Below, one piece after another: positions 52,503 through 61,315 of a stretch of DNA of 64,000 nt; the stretch's first letter is position 1, and each line of letters opens with the position of its first letter. Both the position numbers and the translations under genes were made by a program. The notes under the pieces were generated by a model that saw only the letters and a list, made by a program, of their open reading frames with translations, was not told where the DNA came from and searched no databases. Location of the stretch: assembly GCA_036500605.1 (NCBI GenBank), contig DASYBU010000024.1, positions 116,787 through 180,786 on the forward strand, read 5' to 3'. The stretch comes from JAFALK01 sp036500605 (GTDB taxonomy: Bacteria; Pseudomonadota; Gammaproteobacteria; Burkholderiales; Burkholderiaceae_C).

Positions 52503-53183
52503 TTAAGTCGGCGAAAGGTTCAAAAAGAACCGGGAGAGCCAGCCTATTCCTTGCGCATCGGCGAAAGCGCCCTTGCCGCGCTGTTCAATGCGGACGTTCG
52601 CCACCAGGGTCGAGGAGACCGAGTTGTTCTGGCCGATCGAGCGCGGATCGACCTGGCCGGAGAAGCGCAGCACGTCCACGTTCTGGTTGACGCCGATCTG
52701 CTTTTCGCCGGTGATCATCAGGTGGCCGTTGGGCAGCACGGCCGTGACCACGGCGGTGATCGAGCCGGTGAAGGCGTTGGTATTGGTGTTGTTGCCCAGG
52801 CCATCGTGCTTGATTTCGCCGGCGCCGGTGGCGGAGGCGCGGCCCAGTGCGCCGGCACTGAGGAAGGGCACGGCGCTGACGCCGGCCGAGAGCGAGCTTT
52901 TCTTGTCGATGCTGCTGGTCGAGTTCTGCGTGGCGCTGATGCTTTCCTGGATCAGGATGGTCAACGTGTCGCCCACCAGGCGGGCGTGGTTGTCCTCGAA
53001 GATCGGGCGGTAGCTGGCCGACTGGAAGATGGCGCCGTTGGTGGCGCTTTGCGGTGGCGTCAGCGGCAGATCGACCACCGGCGTGTGCTCAAGCTTGACC
53101 TGCGGCGTCGGGTAGATCGTGCTGCAGGCGCCTAGAACTGCGATCAGGGGTGCGCTGAGAACCAGCGTTAGCAGTCGCTTCAT
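52503..53183 (-). CDS. flgH: Flagellar L-ring lipoprotein FlgH
   Basis: The 226-residue protein has a lipoprotein signal ending in the lipobox VLGAC and the conserved L-ring segments (LVGDTLTILIQESISATQNS, FSGQVDPRSI). The Met at 53183 is preferred because GGAG lies 6 bases upstream; an upstream Met at 53207 would add eight residues. FlgH forms the outer-membrane ring. Confidence 0.95.
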   Translation of the reverse strand: MKRLLTLVLSAPLIAVLGACSTIYPTPQVKLEHTPVVDLPLTPPQSATNGAIFQSASYRPIFEDNHARLVGDTLTILIQESISATQNSTSSIDKKSSLSAGVSAVPFLSAGALGRASATGAGEIKHDGLGNNTNTNAFTGSITAVVTAVLPNGHLMITGEKQIGVNQNVDVLRFSGQVDPRSIGQNNSVSSTLVANVRIEQRGKGAFADAQGIGWLSRFFLNLSPT

Positions 53184-53216
53184 CATCGACTCCATCAAAT
53201 CAATCAACCAATCAAA

Positions 53217-53999
53217 TCAAATCTGCGCGAGCTTTTGCAGCATCTGGTCGGAGGTCTGCACGGCCTTGGAGTTGAGTTCGTAGGCTCGCTGCGTCTGGAT
53301 CATCGTGACCAGTTCCTCGACCACGTTGACGTTCGAGGTTTCCACATAGCCTTGCTGAAGGGCGCCCATGCCGTTGGCGTTGGGTGCGCCGACGTTCGGT
53401 GTGCCCGAGGAGGCGGTTTCCATGAACAGATTGGCGCCCTTGGGGTCCAGGCCGGCCGGATTGATGAAGTTGGCCAGCTGGATCTGGCCCAGCGTCTGTG
53501 GATTGACCTGGCCGGGCAGGGTGACGCTGACCGTGCCGTCCTGGCCGATCGTGATGCTCTGCGCGGTGGCCGGAATCGTGATGCCGGGCACCACGGTATA
53601 GCCGGTGTTGGTCACGATCTGGCCGTTGGCGTCGAGCTGGAAGGAGCCGTCGCGCGTGTAGGCCGTGGTGCCGTCGGGCTGCTGGATCTGGAAGAAGCCG
53701 TTGCCCTTGATCGCCAGGTCGAGGTTGTTGGTGGTCTGCTGCAGGCTGCCCTGGCTGTAGATGCGCGAGGTGGCGACGGGGCGCACGCCGAGACCGACCT
53801 GCAGGCCGGTGGGCAACTGCGTCTGCTCGGTCGAGTTGGCGCCGCTCTGCCGCAGGTTCTGGTACATCAGATCCTCGAAGATCGCGTGCGAGCGCTTGTA
53901 GCCGTTGGTGGCCGAGTTGGCGAGGTTGTTGGAGATGGCGTCCAGCTGGGTCTGCTGGGCTTCCATGCCGGATTTGGCGATCCAAAGGGAACGAATCAT
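53217..53999 (-). CDS. flgG: Flagellar distal rod protein FlgG
   Basis: The 260-residue rod protein has the rod/hook N-terminal motif (IRSLWIAKSGMEAQQTQLDA, ISNNLAN) and the FlgG C-terminal helix (EELVTMIQTQRAYELNSKAV). Ten bases separate it from flgF. Confidence 0.97.
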   Translation of the reverse strand: MIRSLWIAKSGMEAQQTQLDAISNNLANSATNGYKRSHAIFEDLMYQNLRQSGANSTEQTQLPTGLQVGLGVRPVATSRIYSQGSLQQTTNNLDLAIKGNGFFQIQQPDGTTAYTRDGSFQLDANGQIVTNTGYTVVPGITIPATAQSITIGQDGTVSVTLPGQVNPQTLGQIQLANFINPAGLDPKGANLFMETASSGTPNVGAPNANGMGALQQGYVETSNVNVVEELVTMIQTQRAYELNSKAVQTSDQMLQKLAQI

Positions 54000-54009
54000 G
54001 GGGAACCTC

Positions 54010-54741
54010 TTAGGTGTTGCTCAGCAGCTTGGCCGATTCCTGACCCTGGGTCTGGGCAATCTGCAAGAGCTTCATCTGTTGTTCGAACTGGCGTGCGGCG
54101 GCGATCATGCTGACCATCGTTTCGACCGGGCTGACGTTGGAGCCTTCCAGCGCGCCGTCTTGCAGCCGCGCGTTCGGGTCGAGCGGCAGGTCATTGCCAT
54201 CGCCGGCGCGGAACAAACCGTCATCGCCACGCTGCAAAGGGTCGGCAGACGTGACCATCTTGAGCTTGCCGATCGGCACGGCGCGCGGTGAGTCGGCCGT
54301 CTTGGCGCTGACCGTGCCGTCCACGCCGATCGTGACCTCGGCGTTCTGCGGCACCTGGATCACGCCGCCGTCGCCTTGCACCTGCGCTCCGTTGCGCATC
54401 ACCAGCACGCCTTCGCTGTTCACGTCGAGCGCACCGGCGCGGGTGTAAGCCTCGGTGCCATCGTTCGCCTGCACGGCCAGCCAGGCATTGCCCTGCATGG
54501 CCACGTCGAGGTTGCGGTCGGTGACCTGCATCACGCCGGGCGAATCGTTGTAGCCGACCGAGGTTTCGAGCGAGTAGGCGCGTGTGCTGGCGCCATCGCC
54601 TCGCACGGGCACGGCGCGAAAGGCCTGCATCTCGGCGCGGAAGCCGTTGGTGGAGACGTTGGCAAGATTGTTGGACAGCACATCCTGCCGTTGCATGGCC
54701 GCTTTCGCGCCGGCCATCGAGAGGTAGATCATGCGGTCCAT
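54010..54741 (-). CDS. flgF: Flagellar proximal rod protein FlgF
   Basis: The 243-residue rod protein has the N-terminal MDRMIYLSMAGAKAAMQRQ and LSNNLANVSTNGF motifs and a C-terminal EQQMKLLQ helix. It lies between flgE and flgG as in other flg operons. Confidence 0.95.
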   Translation of the reverse strand: MDRMIYLSMAGAKAAMQRQDVLSNNLANVSTNGFRAEMQAFRAVPVRGDGASTRAYSLETSVGYNDSPGVMQVTDRNLDVAMQGNAWLAVQANDGTEAYTRAGALDVNSEGVLVMRNGAQVQGDGGVIQVPQNAEVTIGVDGTVSAKTADSPRAVPIGKLKMVTSADPLQRGDDGLFRAGDGNDLPLDPNARLQDGALEGSNVSPVETMVSMIAAARQFEQQMKLLQIAQTQGQESAKLLSNT

Positions 54742-54757
54742 CAGCTAACTCCGTCGC

Positions 54758-56071
54758 TCAGCGCAGGTTGACGATCGTCTGCAGGATCTGATCCTGCGTC
54801 TTGATCGTCTGCGAGTTGGCCTGGTAGATGCGTTGCGCGGTGACCATGTTCACCAGCTCGCCGGTCAGGTCTACGTTGGTCTCTTCGAGCGCACCGGCTT
54901 GCAACTGGCCGAGGTTGCCGTCGCCCGCCACGCCGACGATCGGATCGCCCGAAGCCACGGTGCGCGCCCAGACGTTGCCGCCCAGCGGCTGCAGGCCCTG
55001 CACATTGCGGAAGTTGGCCAGTTCGATCTCGCCGGCCGGCTTGGACTGGCCGTTCGAGTAACGCGCCAGGATCACGCCCGAATCGTCGATCGCGATGCTG
55101 GTCAGCTGGCCCGGGGCATAGCCGTCCTGGGTCAGGTCGGTCACGCCGAAGCTGGAGCCGTTTTCCGTGGCCTTGGTCAGGTCGAAGCTGACGCCGGTGA
55201 TCGGCAGCGTGCTGGCCCCCACCGAGTTGGTACCGGCCGGGATGTCCATGTTGATGGCGTCCACCGGATCAATGGGCGCGCCGCCCTCGGCCGGGAAGGT
55301 CATCGTGGAGTAGGGTGCGGTTGGGTTGCCGTTGTCGTCGAGCTCGATGTCGTCGCCATTGGCGTCGGTCGGGAAGGGCGCGCCGTTGGCCGTGGCGAAG
55401 ACGTTCCAGGTCGTGGAGCCGTCGTCGTTGTCCGCGTTCTTCTGGAAGTACAAGGTCACCGCGACTTCCTGACCCTTGGCGTCATACGCGGTCATGGAAG
55501 TGGCGTTGTTGTAGGTGGAGGGATCGTTCAGGTCGATCGTGCCGGGCGAGGTGTCGGACGCCGTGGTCTTGGCGCGTGAATCCAGGTTCAGCTCCATATT
55601 GATCTTGGTGGTCGCATTGGGCGCGATACCGGCGGTCGGCAGTTGCAGCGGCTTGGCCAGGCCGGGTTGGATGATGCCCTGGCCGTTGGCGGGGTAGCCG
55701 AGCAGCTTCAAGCCATCGTTGTTGACGATGAAGCCGTTCTGGTCGAGCTTGAACTGGCCGTTGCGGGTGTATTCGGTGGGGCTCTTGCCATCACTGACCT
55801 GGAAGAAGCCGCCGCCGTTGATGGCGAGGTCCATCGGGTTGTCGGTGGTCTCGATATTGCCTTGCGTGAACTGCTGCGCAACGGACTGCACGGCGGTGCC
55901 GATGCCCACCGGGCTGGTGCCCGCGCCGCTCAGCGCGCCGGCATACACATCGGCGAACTCGGCGCGCGAAGACTTGAAGCCCACGGTGCTCGCATTGGCG
56001 ATGTTGTTGCCGATCACGTCCAGGCTCTTGCTGGAACCATTCAGACCGGAGAGACCTTGTTGAAAACCCAT
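54758..56071 (-). CDS. flgE: Flagellar hook protein FlgE
   Basis: The 437-residue hook subunit has the N-terminal (MGFQQGLSGLNGSSKSLDVI, GNNIANASTVGFKSSRAEF) and C-terminal (GELVNMVTAQRIYQANSQ) rod/hook motifs, with a beta-rich variable centre. FlgE polymerises to the hook. Confidence 0.97.
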   Translation of the reverse strand: MGFQQGLSGLNGSSKSLDVIGNNIANASTVGFKSSRAEFADVYAGALSGAGTSPVGIGTAVQSVAQQFTQGNIETTDNPMDLAINGGGFFQVSDGKSPTEYTRNGQFKLDQNGFIVNNDGLKLLGYPANGQGIIQPGLAKPLQLPTAGIAPNATTKINMELNLDSRAKTTASDTSPGTIDLNDPSTYNNATSMTAYDAKGQEVAVTLYFQKNADNDDGSTTWNVFATANGAPFPTDANGDDIELDDNGNPTAPYSTMTFPAEGGAPIDPVDAINMDIPAGTNSVGASTLPITGVSFDLTKATENGSSFGVTDLTQDGYAPGQLTSIAIDDSGVILARYSNGQSKPAGEIELANFRNVQGLQPLGGNVWARTVASGDPIVGVAGDGNLGQLQAGALEETNVDLTGELVNMVTAQRIYQANSQTIKTQDQILQTIVNLR

Positions 56072-56115
56072 GATGAATCCTTCTGGAGATGCTTCTGGAG
56101 ACGATCCGTTCGCGC

Positions 56116-56772
56116 TCAGTCGGCGGCGACGACCTTGCTGTAATCGACCATGCCGAGATTGGCGAGTTGCAGTTGCAGGGTCGTGCCGCTGGTATTGACG
56201 GCTTCGACCTTGTCCTGCGAGTAAGTGGTGGCGGTGACCGCCGCTGCGCCGCTGGTGGCGGTGATGCGGTAGGTGAGGTTGGCGTCGGCACCGTAGGTGG
56301 TGTTGGCCCAGTCGAAGCTGTTGCGGCCCGCGCTCTGCGCGCCCAGCTGCTGCGTATCGATCACGGTGCCGGCCGAGGTCATCACCTCGAGCTTGACGTT
56401 GTCCGCTGCCGTCGTCAGGTCGTAAGTGCCAGTGCCGCCGGTATCGCTCATGCTGACGCGGTTGCCCGGCACCAGCACATCGTGGCCGACCAGCGAGACG
56501 CTTTGCAGCGCCTGCATCTGCGTGAACTGGCTGGACAGGCCGCCCATGCTGTCGTTCAGCGTGGACAGCCCCGAGACCGTCTGGATCTGCGCCATCTGGC
56601 TCGTCACCTGCGAGTTGTCCATCGGGTTGAGCGGATCCTGGTTCTGCATCTGCGCGACCAGCATCTTCAGGAAGGTGTCCTGCGTCGTCTGGGCCGAGCT
56701 GGCCGCGCTCGCGGCAGCCGGAGGCAACACGGTCGTCGACGTGGAGTTGAGCGTGGTGTAGTCGAATGACAT
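56116..56772 (-). CDS. flgD: Flagellar hook cap protein FlgD
   Basis: FlgD is the scaffold cap for hook assembly. The 218-residue protein has the FlgD motif TFLKMLVAQMQNQDPLNPMD (about 31-50) and two beta domains. The C-terminus may bind FlgE. It sits between flgC and flgE. Confidence 0.95.
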   Translation of the reverse strand: MSFDYTTLNSTSTTVLPPAAASAASSAQTTQDTFLKMLVAQMQNQDPLNPMDNSQVTSQMAQIQTVSGLSTLNDSMGGLSSQFTQMQALQSVSLVGHDVLVPGNRVSMSDTGGTGTYDLTTAADNVKLEVMTSAGTVIDTQQLGAQSAGRNSFDWANTTYGADANLTYRITATSGAAAVTATTYSQDKVEAVNTSGTTLQLQLANLGMVDYSKVVAAD

Positions 56773-56804
56773 GGTGGTGTTTCCAGTTCAGGCTTTGGCT
56801 GCAA

Positions 56805-57221
56805 TCAGGACTGGCCCAGCTGCAAGGTCTTCAGCAGCAGGTTCTTGGCCGTGTTCATGACTTCGATATTGTTTTGATAGGAGCGCGAGGCCGAGATCAT
56901 GTTGACCATTTCCTCCACCGCACTCACGTTGCTGTAAGTGACGTAGCCATCGGCATCGGCCTGCGGGTTCTTGGGGTCGAGCACCTTGCGGCCCGGTGAC
57001 TGGTCTTCGCTGACCTGCGAGACGCGCACGCCGGCTGCGCTCATGTCGTCACGCGCGCCGACGAGGGCCGTCTGGAAGGTGACCTGGCGTGCCTTGTAGG
57101 GCTGGCGATCGGGGCCGGCGACGGTGTCCACGTTGGCCAGGTTCGAGGCCACGGTGTTGAGCCGTTGCGCCTCCGCGCTGACCGCGCTGCCGGAGATGTT
57201 GAAGATTTGCAGCATTGACAT
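56805..57221 (-). CDS. flgC: Flagellar proximal rod protein FlgC
   Basis: The 138-residue rod protein has the N-terminal IFNISGSAVSAEAQRLNTVA and SNLANVDTV motifs and the C-terminal ISASRSYQNNIEVMN. It follows flgB after 24 bases. Confidence 0.96.
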   Translation of the reverse strand: MSMLQIFNISGSAVSAEAQRLNTVASNLANVDTVAGPDRQPYKARQVTFQTALVGARDDMSAAGVRVSQVSEDQSPGRKVLDPKNPQADADGYVTYSNVSAVEEMVNMISASRSYQNNIEVMNTAKNLLLKTLQLGQS

Positions 57222-57245
57222 GGTGGTGTTCTCCTAACTTCCCAA

Positions 57246-57659
57246 TCAAGCGGCGTTGTACGGCTTCATGGAATCGAGCGTGGTCTTCACCGCGCCGTTG
57301 ATGAAGCGCAGCGTCGCTTCGTACTTGACCGAGTTGTCCACGAAGTTGGCGCGTTCGCGGTCCATGTCCACGGTGTTGCTGTCCAGATTGGTCTGGGCCG
57401 GCAGCGAGAACTGCTTCTGAGATTCCGACAGCGCGCCGGCCGGCGGTGACATATGGCCCGCTTGTGTGGTGGTCATGGCGCCTGATACGGGCTGTCCGGA
57501 TGTTGCCTCTTTCAAGGCACGGGCAAAGTCGATGTCGCGGGCCTGGTAATTGGGCGTGTCGGCGTTGGCGATATTGCTGGCGAGCAGGCGTTGGCGCTCC
57601 GAGCGCAGGGACAGCGCCTGGGCTTGGAAGTTCAATGCATCGGTCAGTCGGTTCATCAT
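57246..57659 (-). CDS. flgB: Flagellar proximal rod protein FlgB
   Basis: The 137-residue protein has the conserved LLASNIANADTPNYQARDID segment. The start at 57659 is chosen because GAGG lies 8 bases upstream; an upstream start at 57713 would add 18 residues not found in FlgB. It is the first gene of the flgB-L operon, opposite flgA. Confidence 0.95.
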   Translation of the reverse strand: MMNRLTDALNFQAQALSLRSERQRLLASNIANADTPNYQARDIDFARALKEATSGQPVSGAMTTTQAGHMSPPAGALSESQKQFSLPAQTNLDSNTVDMDRERANFVDNSVKYEATLRFINGAVKTTLDSMKPYNAA

Positions 57660-57802
57660 GGTTACACCCTCAGGCTCGCTACAACACGGACGCGGTATGG
57701 GCCTTTGGGGCATTGTTTGCCGGCACCCGCCAAATCTTTAGCTGGAAAAACGGGGCAATCGCCGGGCATTTCGCGGCCTGAAGAAGCGCCCGACTGCCCA
57801 CA
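57660..57802. promoter_or_regulatory. Divergent flgB/flgA promoter region
   Basis: This 143-base gap lies between two divergent flagellar operons that FlhDC normally activates. No clear sigma-54 or sigma-28 promoter was found (a TAAAGATT-N11-GGCAAACA element on the minus strand is too weak). FlhDC boxes cannot be called by eye with confidence. Confidence 0.4.
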
Positions 57803-58513
57803 ATGCTGGCCATGCTTGCGCTACGTGTGTTCCTGCTGCTCGCTGCTTCGGCCGCGTTGCCTGTGCACGCGCAAAACGCGGCTGAAGGGCTGATGCAGGA
57901 ACAGGTCCGACAGTTGGTGACCGGCGCCGCCGCAATCAATGCGAAGGCGTCTGAGGCCCGGGTCGAGGTCGAGATCGGCCAGCTCAATCCGCGCCTGAGG
58001 CTCGCCGCCTGCAACACCATCCAGCCCTATCTGCCGCCGGGCCTGCCGATGTGGGGCCGCACCCGCGTGGGCCTGCGCTGCGTGGACGGACCGGTGCACT
58101 GGAATGTCAGCCTGCCGCTGATGGTCAAGGTCTATGCCAAGGCCGTGGTCGCGGCGACCGCCTTGCCGGTCGGCGCCGTTTTGATTGAAAAACTGCTCAC
58201 GACGGCCGAAATAGATATAGCGGCCGATCCCGCGCCCGTTTTTACCGAGCTGTCCCAGCCTGTTGGCCGGACCCTGGCGCGCCCGCTGGCGGCCGGTGAT
58301 GCTGTGCGGGCGAACGTCTTGCAGAAGCGCCAGTGGTTCGCCAGCGGCGCCAATGTCACGGTCGAGGCTGCCGGGAAGGGCTTCTCGATCTCCTCCGAAG
58401 GCCAGGCCCTTTCTCCAGGGATCGAGGGTCAGGATGTCAGAATCCGCCTTGAAAACGGTCGCACCGTTGTAGGGCGTGCGGTGGACGAGCGGCGCGTGGA
58501 GGTGCTGCTGTGA
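57803..58513 (+). CDS. flgA: P-ring assembly chaperone FlgA
   Basis: The 236-residue protein has a signal peptide (LLLAASAALPVHA) and the FlgA/SAF domain toward the C-terminus (PVGAVLIEKLLT, LARPLAAGDAVRANVLQK). It helps FlgI assemble in the periplasm. It is divergent from flgB, with which it shares a promoter gap. Confidence 0.93.
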   Translation: MLAMLALRVFLLLAASAALPVHAQNAAEGLMQEQVRQLVTGAAAINAKASEARVEVEIGQLNPRLRLAACNTIQPYLPPGLPMWGRTRVGLRCVDGPVHWNVSLPLMVKVYAKAVVAATALPVGAVLIEKLLTTAEIDIAADPAPVFTELSQPVGRTLARPLAAGDAVRANVLQKRQWFASGANVTVEAAGKGFSISSEGQALSPGIEGQDVRIRLENGRTVVGRAVDERRVEVLL

Positions 58514-58556
58514 CCCCTGGTTTCAATGTTGCTGCCGTTTTTTTCAGATCGAGCCC

Positions 58557-58583
58557 TAAAGTTCGGTCGCGATGCGTCGATAG
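58557..58583 (+). promoter_or_regulatory. Sigma-28 promoter of flgM
   Basis: TAAAGTTC, 11 bases, GTCGATAG: one -35 and two -10 mismatches to the FliA consensus, about 70 bases before flgM. It fits the known double control of flgM by class II and class III promoters. Confidence 0.75.
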
Positions 58584-58652
58584 ACCCGATAGACCTGAAA
58601 AGGTTTGTCCAACCTGCAAGGGCCGGCCGGTGCCGTCCCCTAGGAGAGCATC

Positions 58653-59003
58653 ATGAAAATCGGCAACAGCTCAGAAGTCGCTGCGGCCTCGGTCGCGGTA
58701 GAGAAGACCGGCACAGCCACCCAGAAAAACAAGCCTGGCAGCAGCAATGCGGCCAAGGCACCCGCGGCCGCTGCCCAGAACAGCGCCCCGGAAGCCAGCG
58801 CGCAGCTGGCTCTTTCCAGCACGGCCACCCAGCTTTTGCAGGGTGCCGACAGCGCCTCGTCGGATTCGTTCGACGCGGAAAAAGTTGCCCGCATCACCCA
58901 GGCCATTGCCGACGGCAAGTTCAGCGTCAACGCTGATGCTGTTGCCGACAAGCTGCTTGCCAATGCTCAGGATGTCCTGGGCGGGCGCAATCAGTCGCAC
59001 TGA
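58653..59003 (+). CDS. flgM: Anti-sigma-28 factor FlgM
   Basis: The 116-residue protein has an unstructured, Ala/Ser-rich N-terminus and a C-terminal helical FliA-binding region (SFDAEKVARITQAIADGKFS, VNADAVADKLLANAQDVL). FlgM holds FliA until it is exported through the completed hook. A GGAG site precedes the ATG. Confidence 0.95.
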   Translation: MKIGNSSEVAAASVAVEKTGTATQKNKPGSSNAAKAPAAAAQNSAPEASAQLALSSTATQLLQGADSASSDSFDAEKVARITQAIADGKFSVNADAVADKLLANAQDVLGGRNQSH

Positions 59004-59035
59004 GCGGTGATGCCCTAACCCCGGATTCACCAGCC

Positions 59036-59422
59036 ATGTCCGCCTCTCAAGCCCCGATCGCTCCGAAGCTCGAGCAACCGTTGCTGGAAGTGGAAGGCTG
59101 CCTGAATCAGTTGGGGGACGCCTTGTTGCACCGTGACATGGCGGCGATCGAGCAGCATGCCGTGCATCTGCAAGGCGCATTGGCCCAGGCGGTCGAGGCT
59201 TTTCGTGAGGCGGCGCGCACCGGCTCGCTGCCGCCCCAGCTTCGCAACCGCCTCGTCATGGCCGGTGGCCGAATGGCTGCCCAGCGTGAATCGCTTTCGC
59301 GCGCCAGCGTGGCGCTGGACCGCGCCATCGACGTGCTGATGCCGTCGGATCCCGGTGATGTCTATGGCTCAAGCGGCAAGGCCGAGCGCCGCGGCCGCCT
59401 GCGCGGCTCAATTCAGGCCTGA
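59036..59422 (+). CDS. flgN: Flagellar export chaperone FlgN
   Basis: The 128-residue helical protein fits FlgN, the chaperone of FlgK and FlgL, by size, composition and position after flgM. Sequence conservation in this family is low. The last 10 bases overlap the 3' end of the convergent transporter gene. Confidence 0.85.
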   Translation: MSASQAPIAPKLEQPLLEVEGCLNQLGDALLHRDMAAIEQHAVHLQGALAQAVEAFREAARTGSLPPQLRNRLVMAGGRMAAQRESLSRASVALDRAIDVLMPSDPGDVYGSSGKAERRGRLRGSIQA

Positions 59423-60303
59423 CGCTTCGGTGAAGGTCGGACGACGACGCTGACGCCCACGGCGGTCAGCGCAATGCCCGCCACGATCAGTGGCGTGATC
59501 GCTTCCCCGAACAGCACCCAGGCCATCAAGGCCGTGGTGGGCGGCACCAGATACATCAGGCTCGTCACCTGCGTGGCCGCGCCGCGCTGGATCAGCAGGT
59601 AGAGCAGCGAGCTGCCGCCCAGCGTCAATCCGAGCACGGACCAGGCAAGCGCGCCGAGGAACTCGGGCGTCACGCTCACCCCTTCAGTTTCCATCAGCGC
59701 CAGCGGGGCAGTCACGGCCAGCGCCGCCAGCAATTGCACGAGATTGGCGCTGCGCACATCGCAAGGCGCTACAAAATGCTTCTGATAGAGCGTGCCGACG
59801 GTGATGCCGACCAGGGCCAGCATTGTGCAGGCCAGATTGGCGCCGTTCACCTCGCCGTGGCCGAGCTTCTGCCAGACCACCATCATCAAGCCCGCCAGGC
59901 CCAGGGCCAAGCCGCCCCATTGCAGCGCCGTGACGCGATGCCCGCGCGCCGAGACCCAGATCGCCGTCAGCATCGGCTGCAAGCCCACGAGCAGCGCGGC
60001 CAAGCCCGCACCCATGCCCAGCTTGACGGCGCTCCACACCCCGCCGAGATAGATCCCATGCATGAAGATGCCGGTGACGCCCAGATGCAGCCATTGCTTC
60101 GGGCCTTGCGGCCAACGCACACCCGCAGCCAGCACCCAGGCGCCAAAGCACAGGGCCGAGAAGGCATAGCGAAGCGCGAGGAACTTCATCGGCGGCGCAT
60201 GCGGCATGCCGAAGCGGGCGACGATGAAGCCCGTGCTCCAGATCAGCACGAAGACGGCGGGCATCAGACGCAGGAGGGAAGCGGTGCGGGCGTCTGACGC
60301 CAT
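59413..60303 (-). CDS. DMT-superfamily (EamA) transporter
   Basis: The 296-residue protein has about ten membrane helices in two repeated EamA halves (about 10-140 and 155-290). Family members export metabolites or amino acids; the substrate cannot be read from sequence. It is convergent with flgN and marks the end of the flagellar region. Confidence 0.88.
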   Translation of the reverse strand: MASDARTASLLRLMPAVFVLIWSTGFIVARFGMPHAPPMKFLALRYAFSALCFGAWVLAAGVRWPQGPKQWLHLGVTGIFMHGIYLGGVWSAVKLGMGAGLAALLVGLQPMLTAIWVSARGHRVTALQWGGLALGLAGLMMVVWQKLGHGEVNGANLACTMLALVGITVGTLYQKHFVAPCDVRSANLVQLLAALAVTAPLALMETEGVSVTPEFLGALAWSVLGLTLGGSSLLYLLIQRGAATQVTSLMYLVPPTTALMAWVLFGEAITPLIVAGIALTAVGVSVVVRPSPKRQA

Positions 60304-60351
60304 GGAGCTTTCGGGTTAGGGCGAAGGGAAGGGGCCCGATGATGGCACGGC

Positions 60352-60765
60352 TCAGCGAGCGCTGCTTTCGGCGAGTTTGGCCAGCGCCGCCAGCACCTCG
60401 GGAAAATCACCGGTGACCGCTTTGCCGATCTCCTCGGCATCAGGACCGGTGACCGAAGCGGCGTAGGTAACCCGCGTGCGGCCCGGCGCCAGCGGATGAA
60501 TCCGGTGCTCGACCACGACGCGCACATCGCCGACCACGGTCTCGTCGTCAAAGCGCTCGTTCTCCACCACGCAGATCAGTTCGCTGGTGAAGGCGTCCTG
60601 TCCCGGCGGCTGCATCAGGAAGCTCGTGCCTTCCGCGAACGGCCCGGCGATCGAGATCTTCTCAATGCCGGCGTTCCAGGCCTTCCAGCCCTCGACATCG
60701 CGGAAGAGTTGCCAGATGGCCTCGGGCGAGGCCGAGGTCTCGATGCTGTACTCGTGGTGCCACAT
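60352..60765 (-). CDS. SRPBCC-family (START-like) protein
   Basis: The 137-residue protein has the SRPBCC fold pattern: an N-terminal strand (HEYSIETSASPEAIWQLF), DVEGWKAWNAGIEKI and a C-terminal helix. Such proteins bind small hydrophobic ligands, but the ligand is unknown. The start at 60765 follows an AAGGA site; an upstream start at 60786 would add seven residues. Confidence 0.8.
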   Translation of the reverse strand: MWHHEYSIETSASPEAIWQLFRDVEGWKAWNAGIEKISIAGPFAEGTSFLMQPPGQDAFTSELICVVENERFDDETVVGDVRVVVEHRIHPLAPGRTRVTYAASVTGPDAEEIGKAVTGDFPEVLAALAKLAESSAR

Positions 60766-60866
60766 GGTGCAGTCCTTGGGAATCAAGCCAAATCGGCAGG
60801 GCGATTCTTTCGCAGGGCTGCTGACACCGAATGACAGCAGGCGGCGGCATGGGCTAACGCCGTGAT

Positions 60867-61298
60867 TCAGCGTGTTGCGGCGCTGCGCACGGCGTCCAGA
60901 TACGCGTGCCCGTCGGGCGGCAGGCCGTTGCGCTGCGAGGTCCAGATCATCTGGCCCAGCGCTTCCATCGCCACGTGATGGGCCTCGTGCATGGAATTGC
61001 GTTTCGCGGCGAGCAGTTCAACCGCCTGGCGGATACCGGTCGGCTGGTCGATGCCGCGCTGCTCGGCGATCGTCAGGTGCATGGACAGATGCAGGAAGGG
61101 ATTGGTACGGCCATCCTCGACCGTGTAGACAGCGGCCAGCGCCGCTTCTTCGTCGGCCAGATCGGCGTGGTACTCGGGATGCTGCTCGATCCACTCGGCG
61201 GCGATGGCCTCCATCGGCACCAGCGGCAGGCCCTCCTTGAGCTTGCGGTAGGTGGTGCAGAAGAATCGGCGGACTTCGAGTTGGGACGGGGCGAACAT
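60867..61298 (-). CDS. DUF1841 family protein
   Basis: The 143-residue protein matches DUF1841 (N-terminus FAPSQLEVRRFFCTTYRKL; NPFLHLSMHLTIAEQ; HEAHHVAMEALGQMIWTSQR). The family is widespread in beta- and gammaproteobacteria; its function is unknown. It starts 18 bases after the kefC stop on the same strand. Confidence 0.9.
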   Translation of the reverse strand: MFAPSQLEVRRFFCTTYRKLKEGLPLVPMEAIAAEWIEQHPEYHADLADEEAALAAVYTVEDGRTNPFLHLSMHLTIAEQRGIDQPTGIRQAVELLAAKRNSMHEAHHVAMEALGQMIWTSQRNGLPPDGHAYLDAVRSAATR

Positions 61299-61315
61299 GG
61301 CTCGATTGTCGCCGC

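Noticed and set aside
57720..57760. Sigma-28 or sigma-54 promoter for flgB
   Set aside because: The TAAAGATT-N11-GGCAAACA element has too many mismatches in the -10, and no GG-N10-GC pair at sigma-54 spacing fits well.
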